Below are positions 38,877-47,787 of a DNA stretch of 64,000 nucleotides, in pieces. Both the position numbers and the translations under genes were made by a program. Positions within the stretch are counted from its first letter, which is position 1; the number at the start of each line of letters is the position of its first letter. This DNA comes from Bacillus oleivorans (lineage in GTDB: Bacteria > Bacillota > Bacilli > Bacillales > JC228). The notes under the pieces were generated by a model, which saw nothing but the letters and a program-made list of their open reading frames with translations, did no database searches and was not told the origin of the DNA. The stretch covers positions 62,001 through 126,000 of the forward strand of contig NZ_OAOP01000006.1 in the NCBI RefSeq assembly GCF_900207585.1, read 5' to 3'.

Positions 38877-39405
38877 CGGAAATTTTAGATTTCCTGCCCT
38901 TCCCGATTTGCTTCCATGCCATTACAACTGCTAACGTAACAATAACCCCGACAATAGCCTCAGGAATTCCATTGGTCAGCGCAATGCTCCAAGCAACGGG
39001 AGCCGTTAAATAATTTCGAACCACAGCCATTGTTAAAACTAACCCTGTGTTCGTCAATGTTCCAAGGAAGGCTGCCGAACCAATCGCGAAGTATTCATTT
39101 TTCTTCCGTAGCCCGACATACACTAAGAAAGCGACAACCCCAATGAATAAACGGGGTAGGATAGCAACAAATGGATCTTTAAACATAGGAAGAGTCGCAT
39201 TTAAAAACGATGAAACCCCAAAAATTAAACCAACAATTAATCCAACGCCCCACCCTTGCAGCACACCGCCGATAATCGCTGGAATATGCATGATCGTTGC
39301 ATTTCCTGCGGCTGTTGGAACCGGGATATAACCCAAACGCGTGACTCCTAAAAGAATCGCAATCGCGCCTAAAACACCGGCTATTACAATTTTCCGAACT
39401 GTCAT
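38860..39405 (-). CDS. ECF transporter S component, PanT/HmpT-like
   Basis: Substrate-binding membrane subunit of an energy-coupling-factor importer, 181 residues with about six hydrophobic segments. The N-terminal sequence PVPTAAGNATIMHIPAIIGG is characteristic of the vitamin S components grouped with pantothenate and hydroxymethylpyrimidine transporters. Its substrate is probably a small vitamin; pantothenate fits the neighbouring enzymes. The second ATG (39405) is chosen because AAGGAG is nine bases upstream of it and only three from the first. A 15-bp palindrome lies 27 bp upstream. The energising subunits are encoded at 39935-42527. Confidence 0.85.
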   Translation of the reverse strand: MTVRKIVIAGVLGAIAILLGVTRLGYIPVPTAAGNATIMHIPAIIGGVLQGWGVGLIVGLIFGVSSFLNATLPMFKDPFVAILPRLFIGVVAFLVYVGLRKKNEYFAIGSAAFLGTLTNTGLVLTMAVVRNYLTAPVAWSIALTNGIPEAIVGVIVTLAVVMAWKQIGKGRKSKISDDIDA

Positions 39406-39432
39406 GAACATTCACTCCTTTTTTATTTATAG

Positions 39433-39447
39433 TTGTGTTCAACACAA
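39433..39447 (-). promoter_or_regulatory. Palindromic operator candidate before the S-component operon
   Basis: TTGTGTTCAACACAA is a perfect 7-1-7 palindrome. On the minus strand TATAAA, a possible -10 element, follows within three bases, then the ribosome binding site. The site would control the six-gene catabolic operon. The binding protein is unknown; the PucR-type regulator is one candidate. Confidence 0.5.
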
Positions 39448-39584
39448 GAATCAGTGAATTTTTGCCGGGACTGAAGAAGTTGAAAAAAGCAGATTAATCG
39501 TTTTGTGCTCAAATGGTAAGCGGTCTGTTCGAATTTGGGTTTGCGAATAAAAATTGTTTTTTGCAATCGTTAATTTGATTTGCG

Positions 39585-39908
39585 CGCTCGAATAATCGGA
39601 TTTCCGCTCAAACAAACCGGATACTCGCTCAAAAATTTGCGATTTCCGCTCATTTATTGGGATTTGCGCTCATAAATCAGGATTTCCGCTCAATAATTGA
39701 TAGTTCCCGCCCAATTATAAGACTGGCCGCCCAATTCTTGCAGTTCACGCCCAATAATCAGACTGGCCGCCCAATTATCAGGACTTGCAGCCCAATTATT
39801 TGCAATTTCCGCCCATTAATTTGGGTTTTCCGCCCATTTATCCACGAATTTCACCCATTTATCAGAATAAGCGCCCAATTATCAACTCTCGAGCCCATTT
39901 ATCACAGA
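39585..39908. repeat. 20-21 bp degenerate repeat array (CGCTCA / CGCCCA word)
   Basis: Fills most of the 529-bp gap between ecfT and the S-component gene. About 16 units start with CGCTCA (first six) or CGCCCA (later ones), followed by 14-15 AT-rich bases; steps are 20 or 21 bp. The same family, inverted, forms the array at 48611-49120. Confidence 0.8.
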
Positions 39909-39934
39909 CCTTCTATTAATCACCTCCCCATCAA

Positions 39935-40780
39935 TTAAATTGGAAATGGAAAAGCAAATAAAAAGACAGCAAATACGGTTCCGGCACCTAAAATCAGAAA
40001 ATCTTTGCGTTTCACTTCATAAACCGTGTATGCAGTTCGGGTCCCACCCGGTATATAGCACCTCGACTCCATCGCTAAAATTAAATCCTCGGCCCGATGC
40101 ATCGCCACATTAAACAGCGGAATGATGATTGGAAACATTTCCTTTGTCCGCTTAATGATTCTCCACCATTCGCCTGTACCAAACTCAGCCCCTCTGGAGG
40201 CTTGAGCCTTCATCATTTTTTCCATTTCAATCGCAAAGGTTGGAACGAAACGAATTGCAATTGTGATGACTAATGAAAACTCATGAACGGGAAACTTTAC
40301 TTTTTTAAGCGGACTTAGAAGACTTTGAATCGCATGCGTTAACTCAGTTGTTGAGGTGGATAAGGTTAAAACACTGCTGACAAAAATAATTTCAATAAAA
40401 CGGACTGCCGAGACAATCACAAGCCTAATGCTTTCTCCTGTGATTAAAATAAACCCGAATTCAAAATAGGTTTTCCCTCCAGAAAAAATAGACCCTTGAA
40501 ACAGAAGCTGGAGAACCGCCAAAATGATGATGAAAGGAATGGCGGGTTTTACACCGGAAAGACCATAACTAATCGGTATTTTAGATAGCCAAAATAGGTA
40601 AATCGAAAACAGTAGCCCCATTGCGTTTCCGATATAGCTTGTGTTAAGAGCGATCGCTAAAACGATAATCGTGAAGGCAAGGACTTTTATGCGCGGATCC
40701 ACCCTGTGAATAATCGATCCGGTTGGAACATACTGACCAATCGTAATATTCCGCGAGAGTTCAAATTCAGCTGCCACCAT
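39935..40780 (-). CDS. ecfT: ECF transporter transmembrane subunit EcfT
   Basis: A 281-residue membrane subunit that couples the two ATPases to the S component. Five or so hydrophobic segments, the start ITIGQYVPTGSIIHRVDPRIK, and two coupling-helix motifs with the Ala-Arg-Gly theme (MMKAQASRGAEF and ILAMESRCYIPG). AAAGGAGG precedes the start. It is 22 bp after ecfA2. The housekeeping Bacillus EcfT is normally encoded in the ribosomal-protein cluster, so this one appears to be a dedicated second module. Confidence 0.92.
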   Translation of the reverse strand: MVAAEFELSRNITIGQYVPTGSIIHRVDPRIKVLAFTIIVLAIALNTSYIGNAMGLLFSIYLFWLSKIPISYGLSGVKPAIPFIIILAVLQLLFQGSIFSGGKTYFEFGFILITGESIRLVIVSAVRFIEIIFVSSVLTLSTSTTELTHAIQSLLSPLKKVKFPVHEFSLVITIAIRFVPTFAIEMEKMMKAQASRGAEFGTGEWWRIIKRTKEMFPIIIPLFNVAMHRAEDLILAMESRCYIPGGTRTAYTVYEVKRKDFLILGAGTVFAVFLFAFPFPI

Positions 40781-40802
40781 GTTTCCTCCTTTCTACATGA
40801 CT

Positions 40803-41669
40803 TTAATTGTGACTTAGTACCTTTAGCACTTCTTTCGATACTTCTTCGATAGAAAAAGCATCCGCTCTTACGCTGTAGCCTTCCGCCTGAAGGCGATAGA
40901 GAAGCCTGACCGTTTCAGGTGTGCCAATGTGGTATTTCTGCATTTTTTCTCTGTCGGTAAAAATTTCTCGCGGTGTTCCAGATAAAACAACAGTTCCTTC
41001 TGCCATTACATAAATTCGGTCGGCTAAAAACGCCACCTCCTCCATGTTGTGAGAAACAAACACAATCGTCATCTTTTCTTTTTTATTTAAATCCTGAATC
41101 TTTTCTAAGATTTCTTTGCTCGATTTCGGATCTAGACCTGCCGTTGGCTCATCCAGCACTAACACTTTTGGCTTTAACGCCAGAATTCCCGCAAGTGCTA
41201 CCTTTCGTTTCTGCCCGCCGCTTAAAGCAAAGGTTTGGCGATCCTTCATTTCATCAAAATCCAGCCCAACTACACTCATCGCCCACTTGACCCGCTCCCT
41301 CACTTCTTTAACAGGCAATCCGCTTTTAAATGGGCCATATGCGACGTCATCCCCTACTAAACTTTCAAAAATTTGGTCCTCTGGATTCTGAAAAACAATC
41401 CCGACTTTACGGCGCAAACTTTTGATATCAATGTTTTTATCCGCAATGTTTTCACCATCAATGATGACCTCACCTGATTCAGGCCTCATAAGTCCGTTAA
41501 AATGCTGGATTAAGGTAGATTTCCCAGAGCCAGTATGACCGATAATCGCTACACATTCACCCTCTTTCACATAAATGCTTGTTTCGCTTAAAGCAATGTG
41601 CTCAAGTGGTGTTCCTTTCATGTAGGTATGTCCCAGATTTGTGACTTCAATAATATTCTTATCAGCCAT
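40803..41669 (-). CDS. ecfA2: ECF transporter ATPase EcfA2
   Basis: ABC-type ATPase of 288 residues. Walker A GHTGSGKS (about 44-51), Q-loop FQNPEDQIFE, signature LSGGQKRKVALAG, Walker B VLVLDEPTAGLDP and H-loop VSHNMEEV. The C-terminal extension of about 60 residues is typical of EcfA proteins. It is encoded between ecfA1 and ecfT with short spacers. Confidence 0.93.
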   Translation of the reverse strand: MADKNIIEVTNLGHTYMKGTPLEHIALSETSIYVKEGECVAIIGHTGSGKSTLIQHFNGLMRPESGEVIIDGENIADKNIDIKSLRRKVGIVFQNPEDQIFESLVGDDVAYGPFKSGLPVKEVRERVKWAMSVVGLDFDEMKDRQTFALSGGQKRKVALAGILALKPKVLVLDEPTAGLDPKSSKEILEKIQDLNKKEKMTIVFVSHNMEEVAFLADRIYVMAEGTVVLSGTPREIFTDREKMQKYHIGTPETVRLLYRLQAEGYSVRADAFSIEEVSKEVLKVLSHN

Positions 41670-41678
41670 ACCCTCAGC

Positions 41679-42527
41679 TTACCCCTCACTTTTCACGAGC
41701 TTTTTAACCTTCTCGATTTCTTGCATGAATTCATCCTCATTGATGATGTCAGCGGAAAAGTCTTCTAGACTGCGATGAACTTCAGTTGCAATTTGATTGA
41801 CAGCCGGTACATCCAGGTGCAACTCACTCAATCTATCTTTATGTTTAAAAATTTCCCTAGGGGGTCCATCCATTACAATTCTTCCGCTCTCAATCACAAG
41901 GATCCGATCCGCTTGTGCCGCTTCTGACATATGGTGGGTAACCGTTATGATTGTCATGCCCCTGTTGTTCATTTCCCTCATCACCTGTAAAACGTCTTGT
42001 CTTCCATAACTGTCGAGCATACTGGTAGCTTCATCGAAGACGATGCATTTAGGCTGCATGGCTAAAACACCAGCAATGGCTACCCGCTGCTTTTGGCCTC
42101 CTGATAGATGATGCGGCGGCCTGTTTCTATATTGATACATGCTAACGGTCTCCAGGGCATCTTTCACCCTTTTCTTCATTTCATCTCTTGGCACTCCAAG
42201 GTTTTCTAAACCAAAAGCCACATCCTCTTCAACAATTGTAGCGACAATCTGGTTATCAGGATGCTGAAATACCATGCCTACATCTTGTCTAATAAACCTA
42301 ATCTCCCTGGACTCCTTTGTATTTCGGCCATTGACCCAAACATCGCCGGAGGCAGGGGTTAGAATTCCGTTCAAATGCTTTGATAAAGTAGATTTCCCGG
42401 AACCATTGTGACCAATAATCGCGACGTATTCACCTGGCTCGATCGAGAATGAAACATCTTTTAGCACTTCGACTGACTTCTTTTCGTTCAATTTATAAGA
42501 AAAGTTGACATGTTCGACCCTAATAAT
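41679..42527 (-). CDS. ecfA1: ECF transporter ATPase EcfA1, probable ATT start
   Basis: ABC-type ATPase with Walker A GHNGSGKS, Q-loop FQHPDNQIVA, signature LSGGQKQRVAIAG, Walker B CIVFDEATSMLD (EA where EP is usual) and H-loop THHMSEA. The frame continues upstream of the first conventional start (TTG at 42491, no ribosome binding site) and encodes the expected EcfA N-terminus IIRVEHVNFSYKLNEKKS. An in-frame stop closes it just before. The only codons at the right distance (8 nt) from a perfect AAAGGAGGT are ATT, so initiation at ATT 42527 is the best reading, giving 282 residues. A point mutation or base error is the alternative. Confidence 0.85.
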   Translation of the reverse strand: MIRVEHVNFSYKLNEKKSVEVLKDVSFSIEPGEYVAIIGHNGSGKSTLSKHLNGILTPASGDVWVNGRNTKESREIRFIRQDVGMVFQHPDNQIVATIVEEDVAFGLENLGVPRDEMKKRVKDALETVSMYQYRNRPPHHLSGGQKQRVAIAGVLAMQPKCIVFDEATSMLDSYGRQDVLQVMREMNNRGMTIITVTHHMSEAAQADRILVIESGRIVMDGPPREIFKHKDRLSELHLDVPAVNQIATEVHRSLEDFSADIINEDEFMQEIEKVKKLVKSEG

Positions 42528-42768
42528 TGGCTTCTACCTCCTTTTATATCTAATTTCAGCGCTTGCGCTTTTCTGTTTTACTACTAAATATTCTGTTAAC
42601 TTACAAAACATCCTTCTATTCTCTTCAGCTAGATTGCCACAATTTGATTTATTTTAGATTATTCTGAATATTACCTATTTTATTCTTAATAGGAAGCCGA
42701 TACATTAGACACTCTATCATTCTTTTTTTCTAGTGATTTAACACAATGTAAAAATATCTTTCATCCTA

Positions 42769-44361
42769 TCAATTCCCTGTATAAAAGTATTGATAGCTGC
42801 TTATGGCAAATTCGATGGCCTGACGTTTTTCGGCTTCCATAAAATCATTTCCTAACAATTGGTTTAACTTCTCAATTCGGGGATACAAGGACTGGCGAAC
42901 GATAAAAAGCTCTTTAGCCGTCTTATTTTTGGAACCGTTACAGGCCAAATACGTTTTTAAAGTATGCAGTAAATCACTGCCTGTTTTTTCATCATAATCA
43001 AGGACAGGCTGTAAATAATCTATCACAAAATCTTTTAATTCCCGATTCTTTTGCATGACAGAAAGGATTCGATAGATGTGCAGATCCTGATAAAAACAGG
43101 TCCCCGTTTTTCGATTTAGTTGCACTTTTTCTTGAATTTTTACCGTTTCTGCTGCGGTTTTATAGCTTTTGTCGATCGCTTCTAGCTCATCAGTAAATAA
43201 TCCGCAGCCAAAAGGAATAGAATGGAGCTTTTTCTTTTTTGCAAATTCTGTCATTTTAAATGCGTCAATCGCCTGTTCAAGTCTCTCTTTCCAATCGTAT
43301 TTTTCCCGGACATTTATCAAGATAAAGATCGCCTGGTTTTTTCTAATCAGCGGAAATAAACTAAATCCGTATTGTTTCATAACGGAACGAAAAATGACTT
43401 TTAAATAGCTGTAATCCGAAGCATTTGGATGCAAGGTGTCGACTCGAAAAAAGCAGACAACACCTCCTTTTGGCTTTATCCCAGGATCATGTTCAAATAG
43501 GTAGTGACGGATGTCTTCATCACTATACTCACCTTCGATCCAGCCCTTCAGCCATTCACTTTCTTCCGCCATTTCTTTCTCTTCAATGTAAAGCTCTCGC
43601 AAATAATGCTGAGCAAGGGCTGTTGCCGTTCGATCGAGGACGAGAGAAATATAGTTTTTTTCCTCTAATGAGTCGGCCATCGTTAAAATCTCGGCAAATA
43701 CATGATCTAGCGCTTTGATTTCTTTACGGACCAAAAATGGGACATCCATCATATCTTCCAATAGTTTTTTCTTATAATTTTCTATTTTTTCTTCGCTTAA
43801 CTTAGGAAAGAACTTGATGTCCAGGTTACTGTTCTTTTGAATTAACGGGCGATTGATTGTTTTTTGGCAGTAATGAAGTATCTTATTATGGCCGTCTGCC
43901 GACAGGAGAAGCTGATTTATTTTTTGCGAGTAGGCTTCAAGGTGGGAAATCATTTTAAAATGCTGAGAGATGATAAAAGAATGAAGATCTTGCGTAATCT
44001 CAATAAACCGTACTTCTGTATGGAACACGATTAATGGAAAACCATTTTGTTCAGCGACTTCAACAATTTCAGGGGGAATTGAATCTAAGTATGTTCCAAG
44101 CTCGATGCATAGACCTGAAACATGCCGATCGATTAACTGTCTTAAAAAAGAAAGGAACACCTCCTCATTATTTCTCCAGGCAATCCCCGTCGATAAAATG
44201 AGCTCACTTCCGTTTAACAAGGCACCTACTTCTGTTACTTCCATAACGTGAACCCATTTCACATAGCGGTGAGCCCCTTGTTTCCCTGCAATCATTTCTG
44301 CTTTCTCAAAATGTTTCCGTTGCATGATATCGGCTACAGTTAAGAGATTTTGATTATTCAT
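42769..44361 (-). CDS. PucR-family transcriptional regulator
   Basis: A 530-residue regulator. The N-terminal PucR sensory domain (about 8-125) contains VADIMQRKHFEKAEMIAG and LLNGSELILSTGIAW. The central region is a GGDEF-like/CdaR-type fold, and the C-terminal PucR helix-turn-helix (about 455-515) reads LLHTLKTYLACNGSKNKTAK...RQSLYPRIEKL. Relatives activate purine, amino-acid or GABA/beta-alanine catabolism when an inducer is present. It lies between the minus-strand transport/hydrolysis genes and the divergent mmsA and aminotransferase genes, so it is the likely local regulator. Confidence 0.88.
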   Translation of the reverse strand: MNNQNLLTVADIMQRKHFEKAEMIAGKQGAHRYVKWVHVMEVTEVGALLNGSELILSTGIAWRNNEEVFLSFLRQLIDRHVSGLCIELGTYLDSIPPEIVEVAEQNGFPLIVFHTEVRFIEITQDLHSFIISQHFKMISHLEAYSQKINQLLLSADGHNKILHYCQKTINRPLIQKNSNLDIKFFPKLSEEKIENYKKKLLEDMMDVPFLVRKEIKALDHVFAEILTMADSLEEKNYISLVLDRTATALAQHYLRELYIEEKEMAEESEWLKGWIEGEYSDEDIRHYLFEHDPGIKPKGGVVCFFRVDTLHPNASDYSYLKVIFRSVMKQYGFSLFPLIRKNQAIFILINVREKYDWKERLEQAIDAFKMTEFAKKKKLHSIPFGCGLFTDELEAIDKSYKTAAETVKIQEKVQLNRKTGTCFYQDLHIYRILSVMQKNRELKDFVIDYLQPVLDYDEKTGSDLLHTLKTYLACNGSKNKTAKELFIVRQSLYPRIEKLNQLLGNDFMEAEKRQAIEFAISSYQYFYTGN

Positions 44362-44396
44362 TCGCTGCCCCCCATTTATCAGAATAGTGAAACAAC

Positions 44397-44469
44397 ATGA
44401 GATTTTTCCCTATTATACAAGATTTTTCACCAACATATATATAAGAGATTTACAAAATGACAATCTCAT
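44397..44469. promoter_or_regulatory. Possible PucR binding region between pucR and mmsA
   Basis: The 214-bp divergent spacer holds ATGAGATT (44397), AAGAGATT (44443) and the inverted AATCTCAT (44462); the last two form an inverted repeat with an 11-base gap. A TATAAT for the regulator gene lies in between on the minus strand. The region is AT-rich, so the sites are suggestive only. Confidence 0.35.
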
Positions 44470-44575
44470 AGCGAAAACATCTACTTAATGTCTAGTGAAA
44501 AACAGATACCGCGAAGATAAAATGGAAAACAATAGAAATTCCATATCTATCAATCGGATTGGAGGGTTTGTATAT

Positions 44576-46033
44576 ATGTCAGTTACCAACCAAGTCGAAA
44601 CAATAAAAAATTATATGAGCGGAAAGTGGGTTGAAGCGACAACTGCCAAAGTGGAGGAAGTCTTCAATCCTGCAACAGGGGAAGTCATCGGACGTGTCCC
44701 GCTATCAACTCGGGAAGATGTGGAGCGTGCCGTTTTGGCTGCGAAAAAGGCGTTTCAGGAGTGGAAAAATGTAGCGGTTCCGAAGCGTGCCCGGATCCTT
44801 TTCCGTTATCAGCAGCTGCTCGTTGAGAATTGGGAAGAGCTGGCGAAGCTCATTACTTTAGAAAACGGGAAAACCTATTCAGATGCCTACGGCGAAGTAC
44901 AACGCGGGATTGAGTGTGTGGAGTTTGCGGCGGGGGCACCAACGCTCATGATGGGTGAGCAGCTTCCTGATATTGCAACGGGCATGGAATCCGCAATGTA
45001 CCGGTACCCCCTTGGTGTGGTTGGAGGAATTACCCCTTTTAACTTCCCGATGATGGTGCCTTGCTGGATGTTTCCGCTTGCGATTGCGTGTGGCAACACC
45101 TTTATATTAAAACCATCAGAACGGACCCCCCTTCTTGCAAATCGACTGGCAGAGCTTTTTCAGGAAGCAGGCTTACCTGATGGAGTCCTGAATATTGTCC
45201 ACGGAGCCCATGATGTCGTGAATGGAATGCTAGCTCATCAGGATATTCGCGCAATATCTTTTGTCGGATCACAGCCGGTTGCTGAATATGTGTATAAAAC
45301 GGCAGCGGCCCACGGAAAACGCGTTCAGGCTTTGGCCGGTGCTAAAAATCACTCGATTGTAATGCCCGATGCAGACCTAGAAAATGCAGTGGAAAACATT
45401 ATTGCGGCAGCTTTTGGTTCAGCCGGCGAACGCTGTATGGCTGCTTCTGTTGTCGTAGCCGTTGGGAACATTGCGGATGAGCTCGTTCTTCGTCTTAAAA
45501 AAGCAGCAGATGGTTTGCAAATCGGGGACGGATCGAACAAGGACGTTCACTTAGGTCCGGTTATTCGATCATCCCACAAAGAACGAACAGAAGGATACAT
45601 TAAAATCGGAACAGATGAAGGAGCTACCCTGATTCGCGACGGGCGAAAGGATCAAATCAGCGATGGCGGATATTTTATCGGACCGACGATATTTGATGAT
45701 GTTAAACCAGGCATGAAGATTTGGGAAGATGAAATTTTTGCTCCAGTGTTATCGGTTGTCCGGGCTGATAGTTTAGAAGAAGCGATTCAAGTGTCCAACC
45801 AATCACGATTTGCTAACGGGGCCTGCCTATACACTGACAGTGCCAGTGCCATCCGAAAATTCCGTGAAGAAATCGATGCTGGCATGCTTGGCATTAATAT
45901 CGGGGTTCCCGCACCAATGGCTTTCTTCCCGTTCTCAGGCTTTAAGGATTCCTTTTATGGGGATCTCCACGCAAACGGAAAAGACGGCGTCGAGTTTTAC
46001 ACGCGAAAGAAAATGCTAACCGCTCGTTACTAA
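44576..46033 (+). CDS. mmsA: CoA-acylating (methyl)malonate-semialdehyde dehydrogenase
   Basis: NAD- and CoA-dependent semialdehyde dehydrogenase of the MmsA/IolA family, 485 residues. Nucleophile Cys287 sits in GERCMAAS with the neighbouring Arg286, and Arg110 (VQRGIE) is at the family substrate position. The ELGG general-base motif of hydrolytic enzymes is replaced by LAGAKNHS, the mark of CoA-acylating members. It converts malonate semialdehyde to acetyl-CoA and CO2, or methylmalonate semialdehyde to propionyl-CoA. Paired with the following aminotransferase it fits beta-alanine breakdown. The start at 44576 follows TTGGAGGG; an upstream in-frame start adds 27 unsupported residues. Confidence 0.93.
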   Translation: MSVTNQVETIKNYMSGKWVEATTAKVEEVFNPATGEVIGRVPLSTREDVERAVLAAKKAFQEWKNVAVPKRARILFRYQQLLVENWEELAKLITLENGKTYSDAYGEVQRGIECVEFAAGAPTLMMGEQLPDIATGMESAMYRYPLGVVGGITPFNFPMMVPCWMFPLAIACGNTFILKPSERTPLLANRLAELFQEAGLPDGVLNIVHGAHDVVNGMLAHQDIRAISFVGSQPVAEYVYKTAAAHGKRVQALAGAKNHSIVMPDADLENAVENIIAAAFGSAGERCMAASVVVAVGNIADELVLRLKKAADGLQIGDGSNKDVHLGPVIRSSHKERTEGYIKIGTDEGATLIRDGRKDQISDGGYFIGPTIFDDVKPGMKIWEDEIFAPVLSVVRADSLEEAIQVSNQSRFANGACLYTDSASAIRKFREEIDAGMLGINIGVPAPMAFFPFSGFKDSFYGDLHANGKDGVEFYTRKKMLTARY

Positions 46034-46067
46034 GGGGTCTGCCCCCCTATAAAAGGAGTTGATCGTT

Positions 46068-47411
46068 TTGCAGAATACAGATCAAACAAAGCAACTGCAG
46101 CACATAGATGAACGGAATTTATGGCATGCAATGAGAGGGTCCCAGCCTTCTGCTACGAATTTGATCGTAGAAAAGGCAGAGGGTGTATGGATTACAGATG
46201 TTGAAGGAAACAGGTATTTAGATGCCATGTCTGGGCTTTGGTCTGTCAATGTCGGCTATGGGCGCAAAGAGCTTGCAAAAGCAGCCTATCAGCAGCTGCT
46301 AGAAATGCCTTATTATCCGCTGTCGCAAAGTCATATTCCCGCTATAAAACTAGCAGAAAAACTGAACGAGTGGCTCGGAGGGGATTATGTATTCTTCTTT
46401 TCGAACAGCGGCTCTGAAGCGAATGAAACAGCCTTTAAAATTGCACGCCAATATCATCACCAAAGAGGAAATTACGAAAAATACAAGTTTGTAGCAAGGT
46501 ATCGCGCTTATCACGGAAATTCGATGGGTGCTCTGGCTGCAACTGGTCAGGGACAGCGAAAATATAGATATGAGCCGCTGGGACAGGGCTTCCTTCATGT
46601 TTCTCCGCCAGATCAATATCGGCGTCCAGAACAGGATTCCAATTTAGAAAGTGCCGAAGAGGTCGATCGTATCATGACGTGGGAAATGAGCGAAACTATT
46701 GCCGGTATGATTATGGAACCGATTATTACCGGAGGCGGTGTTTTGATTCCGCCAGATGGATACATGGCGAGAGTGAAGGAAATTTGCGAAAAGCATGACG
46801 CCTTACTGATTAGTGATGAAGTCATCTGCGGATTTGGCCGCACGGGGGCTCCTTTTGGTTATATGAACTATGGGGTTAAGCCGGATATCATTACTATGGC
46901 AAAAGGCATCACAAGTGCCTACCTCCCGCTCTCTGTAACGGCTGTCAAACGGGAGATTTTTGAGGCATTTTCCGGAGAAGACACGTACGACCGGTTCCGC
47001 CATGTCAATACCTTTGGCGGCAACCCGGCAGCCTGCCGATTAGCTTTAAAAAATCTTGAAATTATGGAAAACGAGAATCTGATCGAGCGTTCCAGAATCA
47101 TGGGTGAAAAGCTTTTATCCGCGCTTAAACCCCTAGAGCTCCATCCGTTCGTAGGAAATGTCAGAGGAAAAGGGTTGCTGATTGGGATTGAGTTAGTCAT
47201 GAATAAGCGAACAAAAGAACCTTTATCCATTGATATCGTCAATCAGGTGATTATTTTCTGTAAGAAGCGGGGATTAATCATTGGAAAAAATGGAGATACG
47301 GTTGCAGGATTTAACAATGTGTTAACTCTAGCACCTCCGCTTTGTATTACTGAAGATGAATTACAGTTTATCGTGAAAATCTTGCATGAAACGGTTAATG
47401 AGTTATCGTAA
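46068..47411 (+). CDS. Class III omega-amino acid aminotransferase; candidate beta-alanine-pyruvate transaminase
   Basis: PLP-dependent fold-type I aminotransferase, 447 residues. PLP lysine Lys279 (MAKGITSAYLPL), Asp250 (LISDEVICGFGRTG) and the phosphate-binding SNSGSEANETA are clear. It belongs to the group with BauA-type beta-alanine transaminases and BioA-like YhxA. Next to mmsA, the expected reaction is beta-alanine + pyruvate -> malonate semialdehyde + alanine. The start is TTG at 46068 with AAAAGGAG nine bases upstream; an earlier TTG is too close. It is 34 bp after mmsA, so the two form an operon. Confidence 0.88.
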   Translation: MQNTDQTKQLQHIDERNLWHAMRGSQPSATNLIVEKAEGVWITDVEGNRYLDAMSGLWSVNVGYGRKELAKAAYQQLLEMPYYPLSQSHIPAIKLAEKLNEWLGGDYVFFFSNSGSEANETAFKIARQYHHQRGNYEKYKFVARYRAYHGNSMGALAATGQGQRKYRYEPLGQGFLHVSPPDQYRRPEQDSNLESAEEVDRIMTWEMSETIAGMIMEPIITGGGVLIPPDGYMARVKEICEKHDALLISDEVICGFGRTGAPFGYMNYGVKPDIITMAKGITSAYLPLSVTAVKREIFEAFSGEDTYDRFRHVNTFGGNPAACRLALKNLEIMENENLIERSRIMGEKLLSALKPLELHPFVGNVRGKGLLIGIELVMNKRTKEPLSIDIVNQVIIFCKKRGLIIGKNGDTVAGFNNVLTLAPPLCITEDELQFIVKILHETVNELS

Positions 47412-47417
47412 CTTGGA

Positions 47418-47447
47418 ATCCTCACTTTAGGTGAGGGTTTTTCTTTT
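47418..47447 (+). terminator. Terminator after the aminotransferase gene
   Basis: CCTCAC / GTGAGG with loop TTTAG, then GTTTTTCTTTTT, ten bases after the stop codon. Confidence 0.75.
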
Positions 47448-47449
47448 TG

Positions 47450-47676
47450 AAAGGCTGTTTTCTCAAAGATTGTTGCTTCCTGAATATATTTTTTAAACTG
47501 TAGTGGAATGGAGCGGAAGACACTTGATTCCTGCGGGAAAAAGAGGAAAGGTCGAGACCCCGCAGGCAAAGCCGAGGAGGATCGACTTCCTCCCCGGGGA
47601 ATCTTGTGTCTGGAGTGAAATGGAACGAACATGTTTGCTTCCATAAAAAACAACAAATTATTCGAAAACAGCCTTT
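47450..47676. repeat. 227-bp element bounded by 13-bp inverted repeats
   Basis: Begins AAAGGCTGTTTTC and ends with its exact reverse complement GAAAACAGCCTTT. The interior is GC-richer and contains the CCCCGCAGGC / GCCGAGGAGG segments common in Bacillus intergenic repeats. No ORF. It could be a MITE-like or other mobile palindromic repeat. Confidence 0.7.
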
Positions 47677-47787
47677 TGAAAAGATTTATTTTTTATTAAA
47701 ATCGTTCGTTTTTCCCACCTGTAGCTAAGTTTAAATCCGGAATATATGGGAAAAATGGTAAAGTTAAAATGTTGTCGAGTGAAATGT

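Noticed and set aside
39585-39908. CRISPR array
   Set aside because: Units are 20-21 bp with no constant repeat of 24 bp or more and no separate spacers, and no cas genes are nearby.
44495-44575. 27-residue N-terminal extension of MmsA
   Set aside because: GGAGGG precedes the inner ATG at 44576, and the resulting length matches IolA/MmsA; the extension has no ribosome binding site.
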